NCBI GenBank assembly: GCA_000697355.1
Contig: JNEN01000922.1
Span: 62,001-126,000, forward strand
Reading direction: 5' to 3'
DNA: 64,000 bases
DNA from: Syncephalastrum monosporum B8922
Taxonomy: Eukaryota; Mucoromycota; Mucoromycetes; Mucorales; Syncephalastraceae
Shown here: positions 25,245 to 37,657 of the stretch, one piece after another
Numbering within the stretch: the stretch's first letter is position 1
Layout of the letters: every line of letters starts with the position of its first letter
The notes under the pieces: generated by a model
The model's input: only the letters and a program-made list of their open reading frames with translations
What the model was told of the DNA's origin: nothing
Database searches by the model: none
Position numbers and translations under genes: made by a program

Positions 25245-26035
25245 TTAGTTTGTAGCAAGCACATTATCGTATTTGACACCCTTCAGGGTTCCTCCTGACA
25301 GGGATCGCTTCACGTTTGCCTCGAACTCCTTTCGATTCTGTCGCAGGTCTTCGGCCGCCTCTGTTTCAAAAAGTTTAAAGTTAAAAAAAGAAAAAAATCA
25401 CCACCAGGTTCATGAATATCAGCCATCACATACCTTTGTTCAACGGGTCATCTGCATTCGGCTCCAAAAAGAGGTATTGCAAGCCAACGAGGACGGAGTG
25501 GAGTGACAGGACAGGCTTCCAGTCCTCACGGAGAATGTTCAGGCAGATATTGCCCTCGAGATCGATGTTGGGATGGTATATCTATGATAGTATAAGCACA
25601 TGGGCTGTTGAATCAAAAGACATGAAACCCTGTTACCTTTTGTTCGCAATGAACCTTCGGGGGCTCATGGGGATAGTTGTTGTTGATGTTGAAAGTGAAG
25701 TTGAAGCTGCCGGTCCGGTAAAGGCCTGTCGATTGCATAAATATAAGATTGATATACCCCCCTCTTGCCATTCCGCTATTGAATTACCTTCATCGGGATG
25801 GATGGTGACCTTGAAGTGAAGAATGTTTGCTGGGTCGGGAAAGTCGAGCTTGATGGTGGAGGGGATCTCCAATTCAGCCAGATCTTTATAAAGTGTTCAT
25901 AAAAGAGCAACGTTAAGAACGGTTGGGTTGGGAGTATACTATACCTTTTTGAACACGGATCTGGGCAGCACTGGTCTTGGGCTTCTTCTTTTCAGCGGCG
26001 GCCTCCTTGGCCTTCATGCTCCAAATCTTGATCAT
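25245..26035 (-). CDS. UBC12: NEDD8-conjugating enzyme UBC12
   Basis: E2 enzyme that transfers the ubiquitin-like protein NEDD8/Rub1 to cullins, activating cullin-RING ligases. Five exons: 25945-26035, 25788-25883, 25637-25725, 25434-25581, 25245-25360; 179 residues. The N-terminal MIKIWSMK extension, which docks the NEDD8 E1 in this family, is present. The catalytic core has the HPN motif ([19 protein letters not shown]) with active Cys at about residue 105, then [15 protein letters not shown]. It works in the same system as the DCAF-type WD40 protein at 56-59 kb, although the two are far apart here. Confidence 0.95.
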
Positions 26036-26596
26036 TTTGGCGTGCTTCGTTCTCTTTTACCGTTTCGTGCAATCAAGAGCCGGGATGAAGCTGCTGAGTG
26101 TCGGGGGGTTTGCTTGTTCCTGCAAAATCGCAATGCCAGCTCAGTGACTGCCCAAATCCAATTCGTCGTTTATGTGCATCACTGCGTACCCTCCATTCTT
26201 ATCATATAACACGTCATACGTCATATGTGTTCGTTTCGTTGACTAATGGAATAACCGACGTAGTGCGAGTCCAATGGATGATGTGATAGCCCTGCACAGT
26301 CAAAAGAAAAGGCTGCGTCTCATTATTGACTGGGACCTAGCCATTGGGCACGGGGCGATTGTGCCCGTTGTCCCAACCTCTGACTTGATCACATGTTCAG
26401 CATAAAGCCACGAGTCCAATCTTATTTGACTAATCTGGTATCAAAAAGTGCCATCTAGAATCAATATGGAGATTGTGTCGGGTTGCACAGTGGTGTTGTC
26501 GCTCGCTGGGACGTATTGAAATATTAACAGCGTTTTTTATTCCATTCATTCGTATGCAAAATGTGTCAGATCGTATCGTCAGCAAGCTCTATTTCC
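26036..26596. other. Intergenic interval
   Basis: 560 bp between the UBC12 start and the 3' end of HIS4. No coding frame is seen; it should hold the UBC12 promoter and the HIS4 terminator. Confidence 0.6.
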
Positions 26597-29309
26597 TTAT
26601 TTCCTTAAATCCGCAACACGGATAGCAACCGCGTTTCTGTGCGCTTCCAGACCTTCGATTTCAGCAAGACGCATGACAGTGTCGCCGAGTCGGTTCAGGC
26701 CATCGGCCGTCAGCTGCTGAGATGTAATGTGCTTGACAAAGGTGAGCGTGTTCACGCCAGAGTACATACGCGAGTAGCCGTACGTAGGGAGGGTGTGGTT
26801 GGTACCCGACGCATAGTCACCGCAGCTAGATATATTCGCACGATTAGTAAGTCAAAAGTGCTGTGCTTACTCGCGTAATTCACAAATTACCTTTCGGGAG
26901 AGTACGGTCCAACAAACACACTGCCAGCGTGCATAATCTTGGGCAGCAAGCTCTCTGCGTTGTCGTTGTGGAGAATCAAATGCTCAGGAGCATAGTCGTT
27001 CGAGAAGGCCACGGCCTCGTCCATGGTCTTGACGCGCAGGGTAAAGGACTTGGGGATACTTTGGCGGACAATGTCGACGCGCGGCAGACGGCTGGCCTGG
27101 TTGTGGATCTCGTCCTCGATCGCAGCCAGCTGAGCATCCGTCAAATCAACCGCGACAAGCACAACCTGGGAATCGACGCCGTGCTCGGCCTGAGACAGCA
27201 AGTCTGAGGCGACATAGGCAGGGTTGCTGGTGGCGTCCGCAATCACGAGCACTTCGGAAGGACCGGCCGGCATATCGATCGAGACGAGGCAGGACGTGTC
27301 GTTCTGGGCCACCATCTTGGCCGCCGTCACGTACTGATTGCCGGGACCGCAGATCTTGTCCACCTTGGGCACGGTCTCGGTACCGTACGCCATGGCAGCG
27401 ACGGCCTGAGCACCGCCGGCCAAGAGGATGTGCGACGCGCCCACCTTGTGAGCTACATAGACGACCTCAGGCACAGCCGAGCCGTCCGAGCGGGGAGGCG
27501 TGGCAATGACGATGGTCGAGCAGCCAGCCACCTTGGCCGGGATACCGAGCATGAGCGTCGTCGAGGGCAGGACGGCCGTGCCACCGGGCACGTACAGACC
27601 GACATTTTCAATGGGGCGGGCGAAACGCGTGCAAACGACACCGGGCATGGTCTCGACCGTCAGGGTATCGCGGTCCATCTGGGCGTCGTGGAACTTGTAG
27701 ATGTTGTCGTAGGCCTGGTCGATGGCGGCCTTGGTCACAGGATCAAGCTGCATCATGGACTCGGGGAAAGGAGCCTTGATGGTGGGGCAGTCCAGCTGGA
27801 CGCGGTCAAACTTGGCTGTCAGATCCACCAAGGCAGCATCGCCGCGCTGGCGGACGTCCTTCATGATGGGTGATACGCGGCTAAGCATCTCGGTCGAGTC
27901 GATGATAGGTCGGAGCAAGAGCTCGGCGCGCTGCTTCTCGGACACGTCGGACAGAGACAAGACCTGCATCTTGATACGGTCGTCGGCCGACTTCTTCTCC
28001 TCGACCTTCTCCTTTGGCTCGGGCTTCTCCTCCTCCTTCTTCTCCTCCTTCTTCTCCCACTTGGGCTTGGCATTGCCAGCGCGGCGTGTGACCTTGCGCG
28101 CCTTCTTGTCGAGGTTACGCTCGATATCCTCGAGCGAGACGCCGGCGCTGACGCACTTTGTCAGCGCAAAGTAGAACAGATCGGCGGCCTCCCAGGCGAC
28201 CTCGTCTTTGGTCTTGGCATCACACAGCTCCTCAGCCTCCTCCATGATCTTGGCGCGCAGCAAGTCGGCGTCGTTGAAGAGGCGGGCGGTGTAAGAGCCG
28301 GCAGGGGCGGATTCTTTGCGGCTGGCCAGAGTCTGCTGCAGCGCGCTCAGACCGCTGTCGGCACCAAAGCAAGTCCGTGTGTTGAGATGACAGAAGCCTA
28401 GAGTGTGGGATTAAAAGCGTGTTAGAAGGGGTGCGAGCATGGTCAACTATAAACAAACAGAAACGTACCCGCGCCGTGCTGCTTCACGACGAAGCGCAAC
28501 GCGTCACCATCGCAGTCGTAGTCGACGTGGAGCAGGGTCTGGGTAGCGCCCGAGGTAGCGCCCTTGTACCACAGGCCACGCGCGCGGCTCTGGTAGACGC
28601 CTTGGCCCATGCGGATGGACTCGGCCACGCTCTGCGCGCTCGAGTAGACCAGGCCGAGGGCGACGTTACGCTCGTCGACGACCATGGTGGTGTACAGACC
28701 ATCGTCGCGGTCGGTCTTGGCTGAGGCGAGGAAGGCCTTGCCGAGGTTGATCTTGCCCTTGTCCTCCTCTTCGAAGGCGGTGGTCAGCTGGCTGAGCGGA
28801 ATCACGACGTCGACGCCGTCCTTGTTGAGCTGTGTGATGCCCTGCAAGGTCACCGTCTCGTCCTTGGGCTGCACTACCACGCGGCGTGCTCCGCCGTCCT
28901 TTAGGAGCTGGTTGGTCACGGTCTTGGCCAGTGCGGCCGGGCCCTTGACGGCCTCGCTCAGCTTGGTCTGCACAAGAAGCACCGACGCAGCCGAAGCGTG
29001 CGGAGCGAGCTCCTCGGCCGACGCAGCCTCCAAAACAATGCGATCCTCCGCAATGCCCTCGAGCTGGTCCCGAATGGACAGAAACGTGGCGAGCTGGAAG
29101 ACGACCTTGTAGACACCGGCGTCCCAGAGAGCGACGGCGTCGTCGACGGTGTCCGCTCGCGCCCAGAAGAAGGTCGATCGGGTCTCGTTAATCAGGTCTT
29201 GAACGGCCTTGACCGAGGCATTCTCCAGGAGAATGCTGCCGAGGTACAGAGCAGACTGGCGAAGAGCAGGATCCGTTTCCGCCGTGACGTCCAGTGACGG
29301 AATGAACAT
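26597..29309 (-). CDS. HIS4: Trifunctional histidine biosynthesis protein HIS4
   Basis: Fused enzyme for steps 2, 3 and 10 of histidine synthesis. Exons 28469-29309, 26891-28397 and 26597-26825 give 858 residues. In order: an N-terminal domain with phosphoribosyl-AMP cyclohydrolase motifs ([13 protein letters not shown], then HLNTRTCFG); the phosphoribosyl-ATP pyrophosphohydrolase helices ([20 protein letters not shown]); a charged Lys/Glu linker; and histidinol dehydrogenase ([44 protein letters not shown], and the C-terminal [14 protein letters not shown] that supplies a zinc ligand). Length and domain order match the fungal HIS4 family. Retaining the second intron would stop translation immediately and remove the last conserved HisD motif. 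Confidence 0.96.
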
Positions 29310-29580
29310 GGTGGGTTGGGTTGGAGTAAAAATAGAGAACAGTCGACCACAAATTAAGACGGGCGGACCCCAAGATGTGGCTTCTGAGTTTGACACTCTG
29401 CCTGACTCATCGTTCAAATGACAGATAAAAAGACAGCCCCTAATGCGTGTGTATGTGTGTGCAATGTGTACATGTCTGCGCATTAAATTAGCCCATGAGA
29501 TATTAGTTCTGTGATTTTATCAATAGATAGTATTTATGCATTCCAATAAACAGAGAGCCACATCTTTATGTGAACGTCCT

Positions 29581-31437
29581 TCATTTATACAGCCGATGGG
29601 ACTCGATAAGCTCGGGTGACTCTTCCAGCACAGCGAACTTCCCTTGCATCATGTGCGACGTGATATGGCAGTGCACGGCCCAGACACCCGGGTTATCCTA
29701 TACGAGATTACGTTCATTAATAAGAAGGACAAGGAAAAGGCAAAAGAAAGCGTCTTTCTGCGCGGACAGTATACTTACAGCGTAGATACGGACTTTGGTC
29801 CACCCACAACCCTGGCCATTGGTATCCGCCTCAGAAGGATAGACCAGCGAGACGTCCTTGTACACCGGATTGGGGAAGTTGCGGATGTCCTTGTGCAACG
29901 CATGGTCGTATTCACCCGGTCCGGAAGCGATGAGGTAGTGCGAGTGTCCGTGCGTATGCCAGGGATGAATGAGGCAGTTGTGGCCACCAAACACGTTCTG
30001 GAACACGAGATCCACCACCTCGCCGTCCTTGACGGGGTATGTCTGCTGGTCCTCTGCAAAGCCGTCGGCGTCCGCCTTGAGCGCAAATTTCTTGTCGTTG
30101 ATCTGGTGCAGCACCGGCCGATTCACGCTGAAGGGCATGCGCCCGTTCATGAGGTAGCGCGTCTGGTTGTTGGCCAACTTGGTCGACGCCGAGCGCAGCT
30201 TGATGACCCGGTCGGCTGGGCGGCTCAGAATATCTGCGCTGCCAGGCTCTTCGCAGAGCGGCTTGAGTTCAGGCCAGATCCAGTCTGGCTTTTGCTCCTT
30301 GGGCATGACGGGGAGCTCGTGGACGTTGGTAAATCGCGTGAGGCCCAGGCGCTCCACGTCCGACGTCGCATTCTTGCCGACAACCACAGGCTTGTAGACG
30401 CCTGTCAGATCGGGCAGTCCGTCTTCTGAATAGCGCAGGTAGGCAAAGCCGTTCTCGGTGTGCGCGCCCGCGCCCCGATGGCGCCATCGGTAGCCTGTCG
30501 CGATAGGCACAAGACCGTCTTCGGTGGGCGCTTTCGCATGCGTCTCCAGAAGGACCGAGAAGCGCTGGCCGGGGCCAACCTCGAGCCAGTCCGTTTCGTA
30601 GGGCTCGACGAGCTGGCCGTCCACCTCGATGATTGTGAATTTATGCTGATAAAAGGAGAGTGCAAGCGTCCGGAAGGTCTGGGCGCCAATGACGCGCAGA
30701 CGGTAGGTCTTGCCGGGTGCCACATCAAGCGCGCTGTAGCCCAAGCAGCTCTCGTCGTCTGCCAGGCCAATTTTTTCATCCTCAAAGTTGGCGTGGTGGA
30801 CCGTACGGCCATTCAGGAGAATGCTGTCTGCGCCGTGGTCAAAAGTAAACTTTTTACTCATGTAGTACTCTTCTCTTGACATGAAATCCTGGTGCCACCA
30901 CTCGCTTAGCTGGAGGATACGCTCGCCATCGTACCGGTAGGGTCCCTCTTGCAATGGCTCGTCCACATGGGCCCCCTTGTTTTCCGGTATCGACTCCTCA
31001 TCTGCGTGGACAATAAAAGGACCCTGGACCGTATCATCTTGCATACCCACGTGGGCATGGTAGAAATAGGTGCCCGTCTGGCCAACCACGCGAAATTTGT
31101 GTACATAGGATTCTCCTGGTGGGATCGCGACCTGCGTGACTCCAGGCACACCATCCGACTCGACGGTACCAATTTGGCGGATACCGTGGAAATGCACAGA
31201 TGTTGATGCGCCAGGTGTCTCCATTTGGTTGCGCACGGTGATTTCCACGTCGTCACCTTGTGCCACGCGGATGGCTGGTCCTTGGAACTGATTGTTCACC
31301 ACCGGCGCAGGAATTAAGCCCCTATGACAGTCTGGATTGAGCAAGCTGGCGGTGATGTTGAGGTCATATCGCCTCAGGGCCGCCGAAGCGACGCTGGCCG
31401 CGCTGGTCAGGGCCAGGATCGAAAGAAGAGATCGCAT
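29581..31437 (-). CDS. Secreted multicopper oxidase (laccase/ascorbate-oxidase-like)
   Basis: Exons 29779-31437 and 29581-29697 give 591 residues. A signal peptide of about 19 residues (MRSLLSILALTSAASVASA) starts the protein. All four copper-ligand motifs are present: HFHGIRQ near residue 83, YHAHVG near 125, HPWHTHGHSHYL near 490, and HCHITSHMMQG in the second exon, with Met in the axial type-1 copper position.  No C-terminal membrane anchor is seen, unlike Fet3-type ferroxidases, so a soluble extracellular or wall enzyme is likely. The substrate cannot be read from sequence. The acidic residues that mark ferroxidases were not verified. Confidence 0.9.
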
Positions 31438-32675
31438 TACAAAAAGCGAGAAAAGAATGTGGTGCTCGCTATGGGCTTCTTTTTAAGCGAATTTGCATAT
31501 AGACCATACTCAAGCAACGTATGTTACATACTACACACTCCATACATATGAAATTTAGGCCCTGTTTTAAATTGTATACGGTATTCAAAAAGGTTGCATC
31601 TCTCAACTCATGGCATGTTTGCTATTTGATTAAATCGTGTTATTCAGGTACGCAGCATCCGTTGTTGGCTTCCCTGATTTGAGTTTATCTGTTATGTTTG
31701 TCACACACATACGATTGTCACAGGAACATTCAACATTGTAAGCTACTGTCAGCGGCATCACCGAAAATACAAGTCAGAGGCATTGTTATAAGCATGCCCA
31801 CGAAGGAAACGCTGCATATGGCGTTTTCCTCGCCATCATTAAGGAATTCAAAACGAAAGGGATAATGCTTTGCATACATATGACGCGAAGTGATATATGA
31901 ATTCCGGCATGTGCGTACAAGAATAAGGGGGGAAACACTGCATGAAAGGTTATTTTTGACTATAGACAACAGTTGTATCATTTGACCTTGCATGCTGGAA
32001 GAGCTTGTACAAATTGTACGTATTTCTCATGGCCAAAACAATATGCGTTCGATCCCGCTCACTTGTCCATGTATTCCTATCTACGGTACTGGATACTGTA
32101 GATGATATGATCAAAAAGAGCCAATGGGTATGATTACGGACACCGTCATGAAAGCAGTCAATACGTAAGACCTTTCAGTAGTTGGAATAAGCAAATATGG
32201 TGTTAGATAGCAGATAAGCATCGTCGTAGAATGTGATAAGCTTCATAGTATCGATACTTTCGACACCGTTGTAAAGTATGATGGACCGCTGTGCATTGTA
32301 CCAAAGACAATGGCAAGTCGGCCAAGAATTGTCATATGATGAACCATTTCCGAATAACGCTTACAGACAGACTTGTATCAAGCACATCATCAACTACCAT
32401 CCTAATCATATCACACGTATTACCTACTGGATGTGGACAGCCATTTGGACCGTAGCCGCACCTTCGGATGATATAAAATCTCGGGTATATATACCATTGA
32501 AAGAATCATTGCGGTAAACCATACATGCACATACCCCCTCACAAGGCGACGAGTCAAAAAAACTGCAAAAAGGACGTCAAGGTGATTTTAAACATTAAGT
32601 AATCGAAGTATATTACAGAAAAATATATCTGGAGAATTTGACTGAAGGTTTGCAGCACGATAGGCAGACCTCTCA
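31438..32675. other. Intergenic interval
   Basis: 1.2 kb between the oxidase start and the UVSSA 3' end. AT-rich with only short open frames and no domain recognised. The part nearest 31440 should contain the oxidase promoter. Confidence 0.55.
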
Positions 32676-35019
32676 CTACCATCTGTTGATATCTTTATCC
32701 CTAGCCTTGAGCGACTGCTCGTGAGCCGCCGCTTCGTCCACAAGTCGCCGGGTCTGTTTGGACCCAATCTTCTTTTCTAGCCGGCTAAAACTGTTCTCTT
32801 TCTTCTTCTTCACATCGACTAGCGCAGAAGCATCCTCGCGCCGCCTTCGTTTCTGCTTACTTTCTTTGCTTCTGTCGGGTTGACCCACCTGCACCATGAC
32901 ATCCTTCTCAATGTCTTCCCAAGTCTCTGTGCTGGAAGTCGGAGCGCCGTTGGTGGTGGTAATGGGATTGCTACTGCTACTGCTACTGCTACTGCTTGCC
33001 ATAGCATTTGTGCCATCGCCATTTTGGGCGGGGACCATAGGGATACCAAACTCATCCCGCGGTATAATTTTGCCATGGAAGGGGCACGTTACCAAGTCGC
33101 GTCGCGGACAAAGGTGACCATTCCGCAGAGGTGCGCGGCATGCTTTGAGTTCAGTGGGCATCTTTGACTTGTAGTAGATCGGCCGTTTGCGAAGCTGATC
33201 CAGCACATGATCTGGTACCTCGTTTGTGCCTTCACCGACGCCCATAAACCGGTGCGCACGCTCGATACCACTGGTATTGAACTGGACGTTCTTTTTATCC
33301 CAGTAGAACAAGTCCTCGCCCCACTATGGGACATGAATTACTATCTCATCGTTCATTTTCTCCGTTCCGCTACATACCTCGACTACGGGTGCCTTTTTCA
33401 AAAGAGCTAGTAGGAAGGTTCAATCATTAGCTATACGATGGCACCACTGCATAGCATACCTTCTCTTGAGCTGTCCTCTTTCTGCTTTCCTTTCCCCTTG
33501 ACATCCCTTTATAATTTTTAGCGTGAACTCAATTATGCATGTACTTGCATACCCGTTTCCGGGTTCAGGACCGGCTGTGTCCTGACAGTCGACTGTGCCA
33601 AAGACGCGAGCCCTGTTGTAGGTCACATCCTCATCCATTTCTCGTTCGTATGCGAGGGGGAATATGCGGTGAGCTGGCGGTAATTTGGCGTTGGTCAGAT
33701 CTGATTTCGGTGTGCTGTCATGCGTTGCCTCCGCAGACGCAGTTGATATGTCGACATCTTCAAAGAAGGCTTCAGCAAAGTCTTCTTCGTCGCTCGGTTG
33801 CGCTCGGTCTTGTACTTCATTAACACCGAGAAGACTCGCCTTGTGGGATGCCTCCCTCATTTGCTCTTGCACGTCAATCAATTGCTTTAGCAGTGCGTCT
33901 CGATCTTTCCTAGCCTAAACAAAGATCATATACCACGTCAGAACTGAGCAGACGGGGGAAGTGGTAATACTACAGACGTGATCGATGCGGTTCAAACTGC
34001 TGATCCACCCTGATACCATGGGGGTATGGCGCTCTTGCAAGACCTTGTAGGACTCTCGTAACTGTTCATAGACGACCCTGTTTTCGTCCGACTCTTGCAC
34101 GACACTCTCCATTGGATTGGAGCTCATATTGATCGTAATTTGGTACCGATTGCTAGCGAGACCATGCGCCATCAAGCTCTTCAGGATAATGAGTGCGCTG
34201 TCTGCATGAATGAAAACACGTACCTCTTTATAGGTCTGTTGCGGTTCTGCGTTGTCCTCGGTCACAGAGTGCGCTGGGCCGTCATCTTCACGCAGACTGG
34301 GAACCAAGATATGAAAACAGCCATCCTTCAGCTTTAGGTGAGTATCGTGAACGGAAAACAACAGACGCAGTCATACCATCGCCTTTAGATTTTCGAGAAT
34401 AAGGTCGAGGTGCTCGCTTGTCTCCTGCTGTATCTGCTGAAACCTGCGCTCATGGATCAGCTGCATTCTCGTCTGGCGGGCAGATCTTTCTCGGTCATCT
34501 TCATGAATAGCAGATAGGCTCTGGTTGCCTTGAAGAAGACCGGTATTTTCCAGGTGGTTGTAGGCAATCACCAGCGGACGATACTTTTCGCCGTACTTGC
34601 CGAGCCAGTGCTGCATGAGTGCAAGCGCATACTCCTTTAACTTTTTAGCCGCATTAAGAGGCGGTGGAAGTTTCGTCTGGTGGACACCAATGACGAGGGT
34701 TGTGAAAGTAGGAAAGTCGTCGACAAGAAGGGTGCGAAAACGATGGGATCGCTCAAACAATTGCTCAATAATCTGAAGGCAGGAGTACCGGATCTAATTA
34801 CATGAGGAGGATAAGATTTGGTAGCTCCAAACATAAGCTCATTACCTGAGATTGTTCTTTCTTTAGTTGGGCCATGAGCAAATGGAAGGCATTCTCGACA
34901 TTAGCGTCCGATTTCTTGCAGGTGTTCTTTATGGACTTGATAAGGCTTGGCTCTAGCGACCAGCTACCGGTCTCTGTTGCATTTTTAATGAGGTGACGCA
35001 GATCCTGTGAAGTGCTCAT
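32676..35019 (-). CDS. UVSSA: UV-stimulated scaffold protein A homologue
   Basis: In animals UVSSA binds stalled RNA polymerase II with CSA/CSB and TFIIH and is needed for transcription-coupled repair. Seven exons: 34846-35019, 34377-34793, 33978-34331, 33553-33914, 33460-33506, 33378-33406, 32676-33323; 676 residues. The N-terminal half is a VHS-like helical domain (residues 1-170). The conserved C-terminal DUF2043-type region is clear: EDLFYWDKKNVQFNTSG, then a Cys/His cluster (CRAPLRNGHLCPRRD, then CPFHGKIIPRD) that may bind zinc. A basic tail follows. Two very short exons (47 and 29 nt) carry the linker to the conserved WGEDLFYW block. The donor of exon 3 (GTCTGT) is weak. Confidence 0.85.
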
Positions 35020-35129
35020 TAAAAGCAGAAAGCTCTGGATAGGTCGTAATCATGCAAAGGGCAAGTGAGAAATTCACTCCCGCAGTTGCTGCGGAACAGC
35101 GTACTGCAGATACAGTGCTTCCAATAAGT

Positions 35130-35215
35130 AATGTCACTAGCCAATCAAAATCAATGTCACCAGCCAATGAAAAACAATGTCACTGGCCAATTAAAAATGA
35201 TGTCACTCAGAAATA
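35130..35215 (+). repeat. Three 23-bp tandem repeats plus a partial, each with GCCAAT
   Basis: Units start at 35130, 35153 and 35176, each beginning AATGTCAC and containing GCCAAT followed by an A-rich end; a fourth diverged partial begins at 35199. They lie 110 bp upstream of the UVSSA start (minus strand) and 120-200 bp upstream of the transposase start (plus strand). They may be CCAAT boxes of the UVSSA promoter or subterminal repeats of the transposon. Confidence 0.8.
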
Positions 35216-35336
35216 GAGTCATATTTTTAGAAACTGTGTCACCATAATTCTTTGGCACCCACCGTAAGAGTATGATACAGGATGGGTATTTTTTTTCTGG
35301 GCATTTCTTTTGTTTTTCAATACTTTGCAATTTAAC

Positions 35337-36617
35337 ATGAGTACAATATTTTTATACGAAGATGGACATGGGAATGTAGTTGATGAGAAGGGTGGCCCTG
35401 AGCCCATGGATTACATTGTTGATGAGAATGAATTTGTTGTTGAGAGACTTGCTACTCATAGTGAATACATGCAAACTGTGTCCTCGAGTGAATCTTCCTT
35501 GACATCTATGTTGATAGAAAAGCCAAAAGACGAAGATACTTGTATGAAGGATGCAAACGTAAAACGGGATTATGTGCGTTACACTGTCCAGGATAAAGCT
35601 CGGTATTTCGATCTGAAGATTGAAAAGTGCATGAGTGCATCGGCTGCAGCGAAGCAGTTGGGTATTCACATTCGAACCACGTACAGATGGGTAAAGCAAT
35701 ATTACATGTGCCCTGACACCATTTTTGACAATGCCAAAAAAATAGGTCGAAAATGTATTTTAACCGAAAATCATAAACTGACCGTTATCAACTTCATTGC
35801 TGCTAATCCATCTGCTTCTGTCGTTGAAGTGACTGAGCATTTGTTGAGCCAATTCCATGATCTTAAAGTTTCACGCAGTACTGTTTATAACTTTATGAGA
35901 AGTGAATGCAACCTTTCGTTGAAGAAAGCCGATTTTCACTCTGTTGAACGAAATAGTCCTGCAAAGCTCGAGGAGCGGTACAATTGGGTTGGCAAATGGG
36001 AAAATACAGACATGAATTTCCTGACGAATTGTGTGTTTCTTGACGAGTCTGCTTTTGACATAAATATGAAACGTTCGAGAGCTTGGTCCAAAAAGGGCAC
36101 TCGTGCTATTGTCACCCGACCTACAACAAGAGCAAATACAACGTCTATATTGGGTGCTATCTCAGCAGCAGGTTTGATTACGGTTGCCGTAAAAAAACCA
36201 AGACCTGCCAAGAAGAGAAAAGCTGATGGATATGTAAGCTCAGGAACTGTAACGGGTCATTACATTAGTTTCTTAAAAGTGACTCTCGATGAAATGGATA
36301 AACATCCGCATATGAAAGGTCACTACATAGTTATGGACAATGCACCGATTCATACGCATGAAAACATTAGGAAGTATATTGAGTATCGATGATACAAATG
36401 TGTGTATCTTCCTACTTACTCTCCTGAGCTTAATCCAATAGAACAGTTTTGGGCAGTAGCAAAGAGTAAGGTTAAGCGCCATAGGTTTTTGCGGGAAGAC
36501 ATTTTATCAAAAAGAATTACAGAAGCCTGCAACAGTGTAGAGAAAAATCATTTTAAAGGCTTCGTTTCGCATTCGTATAAGTGTTGGGATAAATGCCAAA
36601 ACCGAGAACCCATGTAA
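35337..36617 (+). pseudogene. Tc1-like (DD34E) transposase, copy A, broken by one in-frame TGA
   Basis: The frame from the ATG at 35337 to the stop at 36615-36617 encodes a DDE transposase of the Tc1/mariner superfamily, interrupted only by a TGA at 36390-36392. An N-terminal helix-turn-helix (SASAAAKQLGIHIRTTYRWV) precedes the catalytic core: first Asp in CVFLDESAFD, second in VMDNAPIH, and Glu in PELNPIEQFW. Counting across the stop, 34 residues separate the second Asp and the Glu. The TGA falls where the family usually has Gly before the YKCVYLP strand. Codon use is AT-rich, unlike the neighbouring host genes. Copy B (39210-39958, inverted) carries the same stop. Confidence 0.88.
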
Positions 36618-36780
36618 TGGCCACTGAGAGCAAAAGTCAATAGTGATAAGAATCAGGTAAGCAGCAATCAGATAAGCAATATACAGTTTTATTTATTTAT
36701 TTTTAATGCAGGTCAGGAAACATTGTAAGTTCTTGCTGAAAGGTGATGTTGGGAATTCAGGACAAAAAAAAAAAACCAAA

Positions 36781-36900
36781 GTGCACAGGCTGCTGGTTAA
36801 CTCGGCAAAAGTGCGCAGGTTGCTGGCTAACTCGGCAAAAGTGCGCAGGTTGCTGGCTAACTCGGCAAAAGTGCGCAGGTTGCTGGCTAACTCAGCAATG
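36781..36900 (+). repeat. Four exact-length 30-bp tandem repeats at the 3' end of transposon copy A
   Basis: Four head-to-tail units begin at 36781, 36811, 36841 and 36871, each close to GTGCGCAGGTTGCTGGCTAA plus CTCGGCAAAA. Being a multiple of three, they read as a 10-residue repeat (KVRRLLANSA) in an open frame starting at 36706. About three units occur at the corresponding place in copy B (38950-39050). Confidence 0.9.
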
Positions 36901-37657
36901 ATCACCTGCCCCTTCGTGTAGATCATTGCCACAAAAAAACAAGAACAAGGACTGCATCAGGGGTGGGGGTCAACATCAATTTTATTTGCTCAGCGCCAAC
37001 ACATGCATTAAGTCGAGTCCATGATAAACTTTGATTTATTTTCATTGAGAGTAAAGACTTTTTTGAAATGTGTTTAAAAGTTGTATCAAGGAAGAATGAT
37101 ATCATATAAGGAATAACATCGGCAAATCGAAGGAAGGAAAATGAAAAAAATAAGAAGAGCCAGAGGAAAAGGGTGATATTGCAATTAGCAGAGAGTGTGA
37201 GAAAGCACAGATCGATGCTTTGGTGTTGAACGGCAATCGAAACGCGACAGAATATCTTCATTTCTGCAAAGATCATTTTGCTCAAATATTTCAAACGTCA
37301 ACCCATGGTCGATAGCCAGTTGCTTGACTTGCGTATATCGCCTATAATCATGAATGTGAGCATCTAATCTTTGTTCTTTATTTTTATTTCTTACTCGAAA
37401 AAGTGTCGGACATCGTTGGGTTCAGTGCTGAAACCAGCATAATCAATCACAACCAACCTCATCGGTTTGAATTTTTTATCCAGTAACGATCTCAATGCTA
37501 CAAAATTATAAACGATGAACAATAGAGAACACAAAAGCATGAAATTGTTACCTTTCATGTCACCATTGCAGCCAGTGATGGAATTTACGAACTTGCTATT
37601 GTCCTTTTTTTTGTCGCGATCCATTAGTGGCTCGTCTGATTTCGAGCTTGGGGAGAT

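Noticed and set aside
36781..36900. Regular 30-bp repeats resembling a CRISPR array
   Set aside because: Units are head to tail with no spacers, in a eukaryotic transposon.
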